DNA from: Atrichornis clamosus
Taxonomy: Eukaryota > Chordata > Aves > Passeriformes > Menuridae
Length of the DNA stretch: 64,000 nt
Assembly: GCA_013400975.1 (NCBI GenBank)
Contig: WBMZ01012781.1
Span: 62,001-126,000 of the forward strand
Reading direction: 5' to 3'
A program made the position numbers and the translations under genes. Every line of letters starts with the position of its first letter. The first letter of the stretch is position 1. The notes under the pieces are model-generated. The model was not told where the DNA came from. It worked only from the letters and a program-made list of their open reading frames with translations, and made no database searches. This document shows, one piece after another, positions 39,390-54,537 of this stretch.

Positions 39390-39490
39390 ACAGGATGGTG
39401 ACTGCCTTCAGGGAGAGAAGCAAATCTGAATCCAGATTCCCCATTTTAGATTTAGAGAGTTCTAACCACTAGGCTGTTGCATAGTCAGCA
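39390..39490 (-). repeat. Possible ancient tRNA-derived SINE-like remnant
   Basis: The minus strand reads GCAACAGCCTAGTGGTTAGA, which resembles a tRNA A-box region (TAGTGGTTAGA), followed about 40 bp later by a diverged GGATTCAGATTTGC where a B box (GGTTCAAATC) would be expected. Old tRNA-derived SINEs of amniotes have this order. The match is short and by eye, so it is weak. Confidence 0.3.
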
Positions 39491-42400
39491 TGAATCTAGC
39501 CTGAGGCTTTCTCTTACAAGGGCCACAAAATGAACTACTTCAATTTTGTTAAGTTGTTCTTTTTGCATCTAAGGTTGGACATTTTGTATTATATGAATCT
39601 ATTATATTAGAGGTTGAAGGAAGATATTTATTTTGCCATTTAAAGTAGTAATAGTAACCTCTGATTCAATCCAAATTGAATTCTTCATTTGGTTTGTCCA
39701 GCAAACCAAAAGTTTAGGCACAAGTCAGGTATTCGTTTGTGGAACAGCTGCTGCAATTACTTAGCTGCCCTACCTACTGCATCAAGTAGGGTGGATAGCT
39801 GCAGGCACCGTCAAATGACAGGGGTCCTTGGGGTGATCAAAATGAAAGGATTTCATTTACCTGGAAATGGACCTGAAATGGTTGCAGGACCAGTGACATC
39901 AACCCACTTTAAGGGCAGCAATTCACCGCAGAAGCATGGGAACATGGGCAACCCCACCTGCTTCTCAGGTGGATCCCCGACTGCACCCTGAGCTGTTTGC
40001 ATTGCTCCAGTTGTGGTTGCCCATTTACTGCAGTGGACACCGCTGGGAGCCTTGAGCACTGATGACACATAATGCATTTTCATACATGGCCCAAGGTTGG
40101 TCTCAGCTAGACCAGCTTTGCAGAGTGTTGATTTCATCATCTTAGTGACTTCTCATGGCTGTCCAGTCTGCAAGTCACTTTTTTTTCTCACACAGTGCCA
40201 CCAGTAACATCAGTATAAAGCCTGAACTCATTTTGTTTCCAACTATAACTTCATCAGTAACAACTATTTCAGATGAGAGGAGAGAAATCAAACTGAAGAC
40301 AGATCCCACCACCTATTTAGTGGAAAAGATACAGACTGGGCTCTAAGATGGTGACTGCCAGGGCACGATCAGTCCAGAAGGCAATCTCCTTTTCAGTAAC
40401 AGCAGTCACCATCTTTGGTACATTACACTCGTCTGCAGGCAGGAAACACTTTCAGGCTTTTGCCAGCATCCCTGTGACTGTTAACCCTATTATAGCCTCT
40501 GCATTGGCTTGCAGAGCAACAGCAACCTGTGTAAAGTACACAGAATCTGTGCATGCTGGGGGTGGATCTTCCACCATGCCATTGGGCTTACATTGGTGTA
40601 AACTGAGGGGGAGTTAGAGTTAGAGGCAGAACATTTATTATCAATTGCAATGCAGGAGACAGCAGTCTTGATTTTCAGTTTAGTTTTGCCACCCTTAGGA
40701 GAGGCATCCAGGGAAACACTTGGTACAGGTTGCCATCTATTTTCCTGTTCAACCACACTGGTCTGGTAGGGATGGGGTGGAGCAGGAGATAGGATGAACC
40801 CATTCACTCTTCATCTCAGGCTGTTGTTCAGGAAAGGTGTTTCTTCAACAGAAGGAGCACAACTGGATTGCCGCCTCCCTGCTCTGAGGGGCTGCAGGAG
40901 GGGTGGGACCAAGAGAGAAGGTGTTTCTGGCACCCTTTCCTGCATGGAGCGAGTAAGAGACAGATCTGTGCACCCACAAACACTTTTAGCAGAGATGAAC
41001 ACAGCCATCACCCAGTCACCTCCCTGACATTTGTGATTTCAAGTACTTGACAATGTCAGCCTGTTACTGAGGAAGTTTGATGAGTCAAACAAGATCCTGT
41101 AAATCTTCATTTCCATTCCTCTGGAGTGAAAAATTTCTCAGGCACATTCATGGTCACAGGAGATGGCCACGACCACCTCTCCCTTCTGAAACATGCAATG
41201 AAGTAAATCTCACTCAGAATTATCTCATGCTCCCTGACTTTACGGAGTGCATTAATTAATTCCACATTAGCAAGGGGATGTATTTCCTTCCATTGTGGGC
41301 ATATTCTTCCATCTATAAGTTCTATTATTTTGAAAGCTACTTAAAAAAAGCATTGTTTTCTATTCATTAGCTGGAATCTTCATTATGCCCGTGGGTTATG
41401 TATGCAGAGTGGACTGCACACAAATGTGATATTCTGATACTGATTGCTCTTGCTTTGTCCCATTTGTTACCTATTGATTTTCAGGGCTCTGGTATAACTG
41501 TGTCTGCAGTTAGTGAACCCCCTACACCCCAGTGAAATGACACAGGTTAAACTGTAACGTGTATTTTTGCCTGGATACCCATTTGTAAAATCTGAATTTC
41601 AAGAGCCATGAACACAAGCTTGCCTGTACAAAATACGCTTTAAGAGCTGACATTAAAGTTAATATGAAAGTTCAGAGGTGCAAAATAATTTAAATGCACA
41701 GAAGAGGTAGCAATAACATATCTAAACTGAGGCAGTGAATTATGTATATAAGAAATATTAAAAATGCAAAGCTGACTCAATTTGCATTCGGAATGCCCCC
41801 TAGCAGTTACCAGAGAGGAGGAAATTGCTTTATGCTGGATTCAAGGGCATACTACTTAGTGCTGTATTTAAGTCAAGAAGGAATATCACTCATTTTTATT
41901 CTACCACTTAACTTTGGCTTATGTAATCTGTCTGAAAGCCGAGTCAGTCGTCTTATTTTCTATCATGGAGAGAAAATATATAATTCAATCATTGAACCTT
42001 TATTTTCAGATGGTTCTGAGATCCCTCAGAACCACATTGCTGCATGTAAATCTTGGGTTGTCATCAGTCCAACACAATGAAAATATCAGTGCTTTTGGGT
42101 AGATCACTTTTGGGTAATCACAGGACAGAATTAAACTTATTCACCAGTTGGGAACTATGTAGTTGATGTGGAACAAATGAATGATGCCTGGTTTGCTTTC
42201 AGGGGGTGGGGTTTAGGTATCATTTCAGAGCATCAGGATCTAAAAACAGAACCCTGATTCATCTAACAGGGTTTGTCTGGTGGAAATTTGAGTAAAATTT
42301 GTCTTTCTTGGCACCCAGCTTCAACAGCAGCGACTGTGGGCTGAGCATGAGCAAGTGACGAATAAGTGCATGAAGAAATGCCACCAAAAGTGGTGAGGAG

Positions 42401-45400
42401 ACAAAGATCTTAAGCCACAGGCAGCAAGCACAGTGACTGCTGGGGTTGACACCCCTATACTACAATCACCAACAAGGATTTTTCTGTAGTCTTAACAGCA
42501 GGCGGAATTAATACAGAAATAATTTCACAAACTAGTAGTTCTTGACTGTCTCTAATCATATTGTTTCTTTTCCACTTCCATGTTTTCCACCATGAGCAGT
42601 AAAAATCAACCAAATTTTCACAAAGCTTTTCTTTAATGTCAACTTCACTTCCAAGATCTGTTACATATCTAACAGGAAAATATCACAAAATGGCTGCTTC
42701 CACTTATGACTTCATAAGGAGAATAAGCAGAGGACCAAAATGGAGTTTACACATCTCTCATCCATAAACTTCTGCATGCTGACACAGAGAAAACTACGTT
42801 TTGTGTTCAGAAAGCCAGAATTACTGACTAAGCCTGGATTTAAAATGTCGGATCAAATTAATCCTAGTTCACTGTGGTAAACAAAAGGAAATGGTAGCAA
42901 GGACAGACATATGAAAGGGCAAGATATGTTTAAGTAGACAAGCAGGTTATTAATGCATCTGTTTACTTCCATTTATATTATAGATGTATGACAATATTAT
43001 CTTGTATTTTCAGCAGCCCTGATATTTAATGAAAAACTAAAATAAAAAACATTCAAAGTGTATCACATATCCCAGGAGTCTCCCCAACCCAACAGCTGCA
43101 CAATACTGTATGAATACAAATTTTCCCAACTGCTACATCCTTACAATTAAAAGAAACTATCCTTTCCTCCTCAGCTCTCCCAAAACAGTCTCTCAGAGAA
43201 CAGTACAGAGAGGGGATGCTCAAGCTCTGATCAGTGTTGCCTCTATCTTTATTGCTAAGTAAGGATTTAGGCCTGGAGACCGTAGTGAGGGAAAAATTTT
43301 ATATACTGCTATCAGAATATTTTAGCTCACAATGGCAGTAGGTTGTCAAAACTGACCTCGCCTGATGTCAGGAGAAACGTCTAAAGTGTAGTTCTGGAGT
43401 TCTCATGGGACTGACTGTTTTTCTGAAAAGACCAGGTCCCTCCTGAGGGCTCAGAACTCAAAAGTTACTGCATGATTTTGGTTACTTTTTTAAACAAAGG
43501 GACAAAAGATGGTAGGAGAATTACAGCTAAAGCCAGGAAGAAATATACTGGGGATTAAATTCAGATATGGGAGTAAGAAAATTCCATTAAAAGAGACATT
43601 GACGTGAGCCTCTGAGTGTAGCTCACTAAGGGGCAAAGCAGAGCTGGAAAAGTGAACATCTCCTTAATGAGTATCAGAAACAAGGGGGCAGGAGACAGAC
43701 AAATCAGAGGTCATGTGTTGTATCACTCGTGTCAAATAGAAGCAAGAAAATAAATGAGACTTGCAAGAATAGACTAAAGCCATTAGAAGAGGAATGGCTG
43801 GGAAGGAAGGGTTGAGCACAGTGCTGCAGAGTGTCTGCAGAAAGAAATGAAGACTGGATTCACCAATCTTTGGCAATTACTGTAACAGAAGATTTGTAGC
43901 AGAAATGGCCTTAGTCTGTGTTAGGGGAAAAAGAGTGCTGAGGGAATGACACTGTACAGAGCAGTGCAGGATAGCAGGAACTGCTGCTCCAGAAAAGTGG
44001 TGTTACAGGACAGAGGTCTGAAGCCTGCTTTCTGCAAGGCATCACTGTTGGAAGAATTGGAGGTAATATCCATGGAGAAACCCAGAGGAAGAATCGTGTT
44101 AATACTTTGGTCTGACATATTTTGTTTAATATTAAAGGGCAAACTTACGCTGACTGTTAAATCAATATCAAATCAAGACTAGAATCTGTTTTATGATCAT
44201 GGACAGTGAACTCCTTACTGTTGGAGTCATAAATGATGTCACATTTCAGCAGTCCTGTGGCTGCCAATATGCAGTCCAGAAATGCCCATTTTAATTAAAA
44301 ACTTCATTGTGAAAGGCAAAGTGTCACTTGCTGACAGGGAGAAATACTCCTTTTTGCTTCTCATGTGCTCTTGAGGCTCTGTGTGGAGCACAGTTTACAT
44401 GTGACAGTACATGTGACAGAGAAGACAGTTTACATCCTTCTCAGCACCATCCTGTCCCTCTGGCAAAGCCCTGTCTGAAGACAAACCTACAATTTACACC
44501 ATGAAAGCAAATTTGATGTGAGAGGTGAGAAGAGCACAGGTCCTGAGCTGGCCTTTGGGAATGAAGGAATGGCAACACTTGTGAACAGCACAACCCTAAA
44601 GTACCCTGTGCACTTCAAACACAACTTCACTGGGACTAGGAAGTTGTCTCTTTTGTCCCTTCCCCATACCACTGAGCAATGCAGCATGTGCTTTAAATCA
44701 GCAGTGCTTTTTCTGGCCTTCCAATTAATTTTGCTTGGCATGGGCTGGACCCAGAATTCTCCAAAGACAGGTGTATTTCACATCTGAGTCTTTGAATCAG
44801 ATCCCAGAGGATTAATTTTATCAAGAATTTCATATCCTAGAATGACTGAAATCAACAGAGACCTTTGCCACATTCTTATTTATGTTGCCTCACTCGGTGA
44901 ATACATGCCAATGACTGGGAAGGCTGCACTGCAAGGTAATTTTTTATACCTTTCAAAGTGAAGCATTATTTAGGCACGTGTCAAAACTTTCACAGGTCTT
45001 AAGGATTAAACATAAGCCACAGGTGCTTTCTCAGGGATGAAAAAGTTTACTGACGTGGGGGATGTGGAAGCAATATGTCCCATAAATCCAAAGACTGTCT
45101 GGAGGCCTGTGAGCAGGAATGTCAGGAACTGACTCCCTCTTGCTGTACTCCAAATCTGTGCTGTAGATCCATGAAGACACAGAAACATCAGGATCTCATC
45201 ACCATGAGGCACATTCCCAGGTCAGGATTCCCTGCGTGGCCCATGACTGATGATCAACTGCAGTTGAAATCAACTCACCCTGTCCAACAAAACTTTTCCA
45301 GGACATTGATGACTACGAGTTCTTATGCTAGACCAGTCACCCTAGAGGAACAGCAAACTTGGAGGTTTCACCAGACAGAAATAATGTCAAGTCAGGAACT

Positions 45401-47810
45401 TTGCATTGCTCTAGTCTAGTAAGTCTCTCAAAGCAGCTGAATATGGTTGTTTTGCTGTTGTAAAGTACATAGGCATTTATCCAGCAAAGTAGTATGAATA
45501 TGGGGGATTTGCTTAGCACTTTGTCTTCTTCAAGCAGACAAAAAATGCCCTCTGTGAAAAATTAATGTCTTCTTTTAAATTCTAAGGCTAGATGTCACCT
45601 TTGTTTTTAAATTTGCCCCAGAACCGTCAAAATTACTTTCACAAGTGCAGGCTGACATGATGATAATCTAAAAAAGACAGTTTCTAATTGGAGCAGGACA
45701 TATGTTACAGCCATGCCATTTTACAAGGGAAAAGTCATGTTTTCTTGTTCACATATTATGATAATTCCCCTTGAGAAATTATATTGTTTCTCCTAGATCA
45801 GATTTTTGCCTATATAGTACAGATCTTCTTGCAATAAAGAACTGGGAATATTCTGTGAATTTCCACAAAAGGCTTTTGCGGAAGAGATTATGGTTTAGCA
45901 TTATTACATGTGCTCCATGGAGAGCATTCAACATCTACAGGAAAATATATCTGATGTATAATTAACATCTCATTTTACCTCTACTTTTCAGTTCAGAAAA
46001 ACTGATAAAAGTACATTTAGACAGAAAATACTTTCTACACATCTCACAAGTTAAGGAATAGAGTTCATTACTTCAAAATTTAATTTTAAAATCTACCTTT
46101 TACTTCAGAGAGGTAATTTTTTTTTTCTCTAGGCAGACTTCTTCCACTTTGGCCTAAAGTAATTTGTACTAGATACTCTTTGATGAAGAACATTGAGCAA
46201 AATAAGCTGACAATCCGATGCAGTGTGATCTTCCTTATCAGTAATATAAGAATATTACTTTTAATTGCTTTATTTTAAAATGGCAATAACAGCCTATTAA
46301 CCTGGAAATTAACTCTGGACAACTGTTCCTATGAGATAATATATAGATTCGATTTCAATGAAATCTCCGTCTTTATGTGAGTAGCTTTTAGCTAATTTTG
46401 TTGGCTGCAAATGGGTCTCCCTATTTCATTTAAATGGAGACAGAGGTAAAAAGAACAGAAAGTTTCACAATGAGATCCAAGTCCTGGCCTTTTGTCTCCA
46501 TGAAAAATTTTTTCCTCACCATGTAAAGGTTACTCCGTAAATTATGATGTAACTTTTCTCCAGAAAACTAACTTTGCTCTGCTTTTGCAGCATTAGCTCC
46601 CTGGTTATGCCAGGATCCAAGGACCATGAATGATGGGCAACGCTTTCATTGATTCAACCCGATTCTTGCAGATCTGCCCTGTTTTACAAGGTTTGAATGC
46701 ATTCAGAAGCAGCAGTCACCAGCAGCATAGATCTGGCAGTAGCAGCAGTGCCAGCTTAGCCCTGACCTGGTGCTCGCTGCACCCTGCCTTGTGTACAGGG
46801 ATGGAAGTTGCTCCTTACCATGAAACACAGCACAAAAATTTCAGTGTTGTTTCTGCCTGCATGGTCCACCAGATCTGAATTCCCTTTTATTCTCCCCGAT
46901 TTCCATTCAGTCAAGCTTTTCTCATTCCCAGTGTAAGGTCAGCTTTGACAACTCACAGGAGCCATGATATATTTTCTCTGGGGTCTCTCCTACAGGTGCC
47001 TATAGGTGGTGCAAACAGCCCTTGGGGGACATACTGCCACGTGTGAATGCAGAGAGAGTGCACAAGGAGGAACCTGTGACTGCAGCGCTGCTCTCCTGCT
47101 GCCTGCATAATAATCCTTGTGACAATTACACCATCTAACACTCCGGTAAAGGAACTAATGTTCTGTGATCTCCATTCAACAAAATGCTTAAGTACTTGCT
47201 TCAGATGTATGCCTTGCTGCCTCTGGAGTCAAAAAGATTAGTCATATACTTGCAGTTAAACACATGCAGGACTACTTAATATGTTTTAATGGTCCTGTAT
47301 ATTCATTTGTCTGTTGAATGGCTGCAGTTCTGGACATTCCCACTGGAAATAGGACGAAACTCATACATCAGATGCCTTCAGCCCACCAGACTGTTCAGTG
47401 GCTGGAGGGGGGGTGCATAAGCAGAGATTTCACATCAGGCAACAATAGGTAGGGGGTTTTTTTTGTGGAGTGATACAAAATACTCATATTTGTTGTTTCT
47501 CTGAAAGAATGCTTTGAGCAACTGTTATGAAAGAGACTATAGGAAAACACAGCTGTACTGAAAATTCTCTTTTCCTGCTCTTTCCATGTTGTGCAACAGA
47601 GCACAGATATGCCAACTCAAACAAATCAAGAGCTGTCAAGATGGACTTTTACCATACATTTTTATTTTCAGCTTCTGGATCTTCTATGTTCTTTAGATTA
47701 AACTATTAAACAATTTTCATAGCATCAGCTGTTTTTCTGTTTTTAATCTGAGATTTACTTAGTGAGCAACAAATAGTCTGTTTATCTTTGAGCTAAATTA
47801 ATCCAATTTT

Positions 47811-47915
47811 CACAGAATTGTAGAATCATATAATTTTTTAGGCTGGAAAAGACCTTTACGATCAAGTCCCACCTTTAGCCTAGCACTGCCAACTCCATCA
47901 CTAACCCATTTTAGG
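47811..47915 (-). mobile_element. Short CR1 3' fragment (minus strand)
   Basis: The plus strand reads ACAGAATTGTAGAATCATAT, then GGCTGGAAAAGACCTTTACG and CCTAGCACTGCCAACTCCAT: the reversed CR1 tail and adjoining 3' UTR. About 100 bp are recognisable. Confidence 0.85.
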
Positions 47916-50900
47916 TACATGATCTTTAGCTGTTATCATAGTTCACACTTAATTGCTGAATAGGACAGCAATCAAAACATTTGCTTCTATCAGAATAATT
48001 CTAGTCAGTAGCAGCTTCAGGTATTATTCTTTAGGTTGCACCAAGTAGAAGACAGCACTATTTCACATCCATCTTGTAATTTCAACAAAGTGCTTGTTTA
48101 AACTACCTATTCTATAGTGCAAGAGATGGCCTCAGCAGTGCAGTCACTCAGGATGGCTATAAACCTGACCTAAGCAGCCACTTAAGGTGGGTTTATGACT
48201 GCTTTGCATAGTTAAAGGAACATGGGCAGCTAGAGCATACCAACCTGTCTGGCTCAGGATATTCTACCATAAAGTGCCATATGGCCATTTACAGATGTGG
48301 ATGGAAATTCTGAGATTTTAAGCAATTATCTTTTAGTGAAATGCCAGGCAAGAGCTGCATAGAGTATTATTCTTTATTTTAGAAGCAAAATAGAGAAGAA
48401 CACTGCATCACCTTGCAGAGGGCTGGAATAGATGATGGTTTCATGGCATTGCTAGCGCAGTCCAGGCCACTGCACTCTGATTCAGGTCAAAATATTAACA
48501 AAGCCACTAGCTGAGACAATAATTTGGGCACCATGTACTCTAAGGCTCCACTCAGAGGATGTCTGAGGCACGTGTACTCATTTAAGGATTGCAAAACATT
48601 CTCCTTACATTAGCTTCAGTGGATTAATTTCCGTACTAAAAGTTCTATTGAATCCATGGTGAAGTACTTTCTTTTAGCTGAAAGCTATACATGATGGGAA
48701 CATCCTAATCTTTCTTTGTCACCATAATTAAACAACCACCACTTAAAACATCTGCCCCCCAACCAACTAGGTGGCATTCAAAGCAAGAACTTAGTTCTGA
48801 CTGACTCTACTTTCAGATATCTGACTTCACAGTCCGAAAAGCCTCCATTATTTGTTTTCTCCATTACCTAATGATGTTTTAAAGCTTACAATGTCTGCTC
48901 AAAGTATTGAAGGCTTTCCGTACTGGACTTTTGTATTGTGCATCTGCGGTTGAATTGCCACCGACTAGAAGGCAATGATAAAAGTCCTATAAACTTACAC
49001 TAATGAAGGACTGGGACCCCAAGTCAATCACTGTTTATGAAATATACATCCCTTTAGTATACTCCTTGCCCTCTCAGTCCCCCCGTACAGACTTAGGAGA
49101 AGTACTTCCTCATGTTTCTCACATCTAAATGTTACATCACTTAAGCCTGTGTAATAATATTCTGGAAGTGGCTGGTTAACAACTGCCACAGCACAAGCAA
49201 GAAGTTTTGATCAATCTTAAATCCTCATCCCTTGACACTTTAATCAAAATAATTTAAAATACTATTAAGCACAATATGCAGAGCATTAACACTCTGAACC
49301 AGTGAGCAGTTGGAGTGCGGACGCCGAGTGATATATCTGAATAACAGCCTTGTTAGAAAGGCTATCATGTTTTGCTCATTGCTGAATCATCAGGGACGAT
49401 ACTGGCAATACCACTCTTTCATTGCTAATGTATGGCTCAAAGGACCTGACAAGGACCTAAACGTTTGATTCCCTGGGATAAGCAGCTTTACTGAGGTGTA
49501 AGTAAAATTTTCCATCTTTTAAGACTTACATGGATTTTGGAGCTGCCCAACACCCAGGAGCAGGGGCAGGAACCAACCACCTTCTCAATATTATTCCGAC
49601 TGCTGTGCATTCCCCAAGCTCTCCAGTCTAGCTGCTACCTTCTCATTTAATTCAGATCTGCTGCTCTGTCCTAAGCCTTCCTTTTCTTTCCTGTTTATTT
49701 CTCCATTTTTCTCTAAACATCACAAAGCTATGTCCAGCATCCCAAAGAAGAACACCAAGAGGCCCATCCACCAGTCACCGGGCAGCTGCCACTTCTGCAG
49801 TTACTGTTTAAGAATTGAAACCCCTTATTTGCTTTTCAAAACTTTGTACAGATCAAATGTACCCATACTGACCAATTTGCACAGAGGTTTGGGGGTTTTT
49901 TGTGGTAATGCAGATGTCCATCTGAATAATGACAAAGGAGGGTAAATATTTTGGGTTGATTTTGGCTATGCCCATGTAGCGAAGCCCCTCATGAGAAGCG
50001 TACACAGAAAGTACAAATACCCGCACAAGACCTCCTCCCTTGGACTAGAGGTCTGGTTTTATTTGTGCAATGCCTTAAGCACCCAGATCTGAGGTAAAGT
50101 TCATATTTCAGCAAATATGTGCATATAAAACCTCATTTTTTTTCTCCGTGTTTAAATAGAGCAGGGTAGATTTAGGTGATCTCTCCAGGCTCTTTCAGCT
50201 CAATTTTCTATAATACCATGAAACTAGATATATGTGACACCTACCCAAAACCACAAACATGTTTTTCCTACTGTGTTATAAAAGGAACAATACTTGCATG
50301 TAGATTGGATCATGAAGGGTGATAGAGGAATTTAAATTTAAGAAATAAAAGCAAAGGAAAATTACAATAATTAACTAGTTGAGGTAGAAACTAGAGTCCT
50401 TCCTGAATGTTGTCTATGTGATGCAGAGAATCACTTGAAGTAGACAGAATACAATTATTTTTACTATCTAATGCCAAACTTGGGCAATGCTGTTATTACA
50501 GTCCTCTGTATATAAAGTTTTTAAAAGACAAAAAAGAATTAAGAAAAGCTTTGAAACCTCTCCTCCAAAAATGTCACACAAAAAGCCAAATTATTTGCTA
50601 AACTAGCTCAACTGTTACAGTGCAGCCTTGCCACTGGCATATATAGTAACAATCTCCTGTGAATTGTTTTAGTTGCATAGAGTAAGATCAGCAGTTGTGA
50701 TTATCAAAATCCAAATCTGTGAACACAGGGAGCTTTTTAGCATAGTAAGTGAAATCATTACTAATTCCCCACTGCCAAAACACATACCTCAGCATGTGTG
50801 TGAGGAGGGCCTCTAAGGCAGCTTTTTCTTTCCCAGTAAGATCTGGTTAAAAGCTGCTTCACTAGGTTTTAAAGCCCACTGGAGGTGCTGCACATTAACT

Positions 50901-53900
50901 GAGAAGACTGATCAACCCATACAGTATTAAAAAGACATTTGTAGACTCATTTAATCAATAATGTAGAGTATTAGTGTGCAATTTAGATCAAGACAAGACA
51001 GCTGTAAGACTATGATACATCAGCTAATGAAAAAGCAGAGAGTGTGATTCAAATCAGTAGGGAGGCCAAGAGGCAGCTTCTTAGCTGGTGGGAACAGTGA
51101 TGGTAGCACACACTCCTGAATTTCCAAGCCCATAACCCAGCTGAGGGTTTCTCCCAGAGCTCTCTCATGCAACATCTTTTCCACAGGCATAAGCAGCAAG
51201 ATTTCTGAGCCAAAGGCACCAGACTTCTAAAAAAGTTGGATGAGATTATAAAATGAACCAATGTGACCTTTCAGATGTTGACAGCTACGCAGGATTTGTC
51301 AATATATATGTATAAGCCTGATCTGAAATTCTCTCTGATTTCAAGACTCTCTCAAACAAGAAGGGCTTCTGCATGAAAACGCGCAAGAATAGGAAATTCT
51401 GCACAGGTCGCACAAATTACCCTAAAGATATACAGCAAACCCACATGGTAGCTTTTGGTGTGATTCTACGATATGGTTATCAGGTCCTAAGGGCTAGACC
51501 ATCCTCTAGGATTTGGCCCTTTTTTAATGCTAGAAAATGCACAGTTCCCTTTATGTGTGAATTCCCCACAGTGAGCAGAGCTGGCCTTATGCCCTCATTC
51601 CTTAACCAAGTTGATATGACAAGGAAGTTGCCATGCAGGGACTGAGGAAATGTAGAAAAGCAGTGGTTATCTGGGTCACCCTCCCTAATGCACTGTGCCT
51701 TGGAGTCAAAACCTGCTTTGTGCTGTCCAGGAGTTTCTGCCAAGATTGGGACCAGTAAAAGAAGCAGGACTGGATAACTACCTCTTTCCATCTCAGATAC
51801 AAAGCCCACAGCTTGTATTTGCAACCATGTATAGATTTCCATAGACATTCCCTGCCCAAGTGCTTGCTCCATTAATGAGGCAGATACTTTCCAGACTGCA
51901 GAATATGCCAGGCTCTTGGCAGTGACAATTGCTTCACGGATGCACCATCTGCTGCTCTCTTGGTATGACTGGTTACCTACTTTTCATGGTACATTTCTTT
52001 TTGCTGGCTGAATGACTCCTAAATCCATGAGGTCCTCTTTAAGAAAGCTGTGTAGAGTCTCCTGATGTCAATACTTATGCAAACACATAATTCCATGAGA
52101 ATACTCTAGTTCATCTTCACGTTCTCCTACAGAATTCTGATACTTTTCCTGGCTGCAGCTTTTGCTAGCAGAAGTTTTTCCTTCCTTTAGTAGGAAGGCA
52201 CAGGAAAAAGACTATTTTCTATCACCAATGTTGAAGAAAGTAGCTGTGGTTGAAATATATTAACTGACAGGGGTGTTTGGAAAAATGGTAAGACTACAGA
52301 ATTCCTTCTTCTTCTCCTGCATAAATCACCACATTCCTCTTGTGCCAAACATCACAACTCCATGAAAGGCACCTTAAAGGTAGGGGGTGTGGAGAGATGG
52401 TCAGTTACAGTAAATGTTATTTGCTTTGAGTTGCCCAGGATTTACTGCAGATAATGAAGATCTTTTCCTGCATTAAGAAGCAGGGATTTGAATTGTGATT
52501 AATAGAAGTTAAAATATATGGGGGGAAAAAACCCCCAAAATTAAACAACCAAAACCCAAACAAACTCACATTCATAATATTTCAAGTTTTCAAACATTTT
52601 CTGTAATCACTAATTCTTGGTAATGTTCACTGTCTTACTCTACATAAAATCACTGCTGATACAAGTTTAGTTTTATGTAACACTCCATATGGTGGATTCA
52701 TATAAACCTTCTACTGGGAATACCACCATAAACTACTATTTTCTGCTATAAAAAATAACCATTAAAGTCCAGACATGCACAAACAAGGTAATCTGCCATA
52801 AATTTTGAAATGGTAAAATACTACAAATGTAAATGTATTCAACTCCCATTGCAATGCATGTAATTTCCATAGCTTTATTAGCAGTCCTGCAGTTGCAGTG
52901 GTTTGGCGATAGGTGATAAATATAGAAGGAATGAGTCAGCATGCAAATCCCTTCTGTGGAAAACAATTTGAGAGATTTTATAGCCCAAAGCTGTTTATTA
53001 TTTTGTAAGAATAGTAATGCAAGTTCATGTTCAAAACCTGCTGAGAGAACAATTTGCAAATATACTATTATGGAACGGGCAGAAAAAAGTAAAAGACCTA
53101 TGTAACAGCACTGGGCTAGAACATTTTCACATCCTCCATTTAGCAGATTCTTTTCTTCTCATGTACTTATTAGGATCCTTGTGAGAGTATCACTATATCA
53201 CACTAATAAAATAAGAGCACAGCTAAGGCTTGGGATTTCATTTCGGAGTTACTGCAACAGTCCTTAAAACCTGAGCGACATGGAAGTGTGTAATATTAAA
53301 AAAACTTGCAATTAATTTTGAAAGAGAGAGTTTGGGATTTTTAAAATAATTTTCTATGTCTGTAAATAGTAATGAAGCGAGAATATACTTCCAATGGTTC
53401 CAAACCCCTTTATATCCATCTGACCCAAACATTTCTCTGTTTTGCATAATAATGTTCATTTGCAATGAACAAATTCTATAAACGTGATCTTAATGTTGTT
53501 GCCTAGGTATAATAGCAAGGGCAGAAAGCTATTTACTTTCAAGGCTCTCTGCATTATGCATGTCACACTGCAGAGACAGTTTTGATGCCAATGAATAAAT
53601 ATGAGGCAGGTTCTGCAACTGAAGGGCTGGCAGGGGAGGCAGGAGGACATTTCCTGTCCCTCAACACCCTGTGCCAGCAAAGACATTCTCTGGTGTGAGA
53701 TCTGCTCAGGTTCTATACAGTGCAATGCTGACCCTAGACCATAGAGCCACCAGCCAGGCTGGCCCTGACAAATCCTGCTGCACATGGCCCTGCTGCATTA
53801 CACCACTCACAAGCACAGAAATCTCAGCTACTTGGGGCTTTCTGACCTCTCACAAACCCAGGCAGAGCATACGTGTTCACTAACTCTTGTGCATTAAATA

Positions 53901-54185
53901 CAGCTGTCAGTGTAGCTATAAGCATTACAGGTTTTTTAAGCAGGACCATCAGATCAGAGCCATAACATTGTTACTAGAAGTGAATGAGTTCTACCTGTTC
54001 ACATGGAATCTGGGAGAAGAAAGACAGCAGTCATGTCCAAAATTTTTTTAACATCTCAACAACATTTGTATAGAAAAAATGTAAGAAATGTAAGTAGTTT
54101 GGCAGGGGCAGTTTGCATGGAATGATGTCAGGTTAAATTTTTTTCAAATCAAAACCAAATATTTTGGATCAGTTTAAAAGAGAAG

Positions 54186-54537
54186 GCTTCAGGGTGCCCA
54201 AATTGTGGCCTTGCAGTATCTGAAGGCAACCTACAAGAAAAATGGACAGAGACTATTCACAAGAGCACATAGTGACAGGATAAGGAGGCATGGATTCAAA
54301 CTGAAAAACAGTAGGTTTATTCTAAGTGTTAGGAAAAAATTCTTTACTTTGAGGGTGGTGAGGCACTGGAGCAGGTTGCCCACAGAAGCTGTGAATGTCC
54401 CTTGTTCAAGCACAAGTTGGATGGAACTCTGAGCAACCTGGTCTAGTGGAAGGTGTCCCTGCCTATGGCAGGGGGGTTGGAACTAGATGATCTTTAAGGT
54501 CCCTTCCAACCCGGGCCATTCTGTGATTCTGTGAATT
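54186..54537 (+). mobile_element. CR1 LINE 3' end fragment
   Basis: A plus-strand fragment with the CR1 3' sequence: AGGAAAAAATTCTTTACTTT, GAGGCACTGGAGCAGGTTGC, GGAACTAGATGATCTTTAAG and GTCCCTTCCAACCC, then the terminal ATTCTGTGATTCTGTGA. Only the last part of ORF2 and the 3' UTR remain. It lies about 2.9 kb from exon 57418-57793, inside the giant intron, antisense to the host gene. Confidence 0.93.

Noticed and set aside
40490..40807. 105-codon minus-strand frame plus further protein-like pieces down to 39853
   Set aside because: Considered as a decayed retrocopy, but the pieces lie in several frames and I could not link them to any known protein.
51480..51872. 130-codon minus-strand frame
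   Set aside because: No splice edges that fit the gene's phase and no motif; overlapped by open frames on the other strand.
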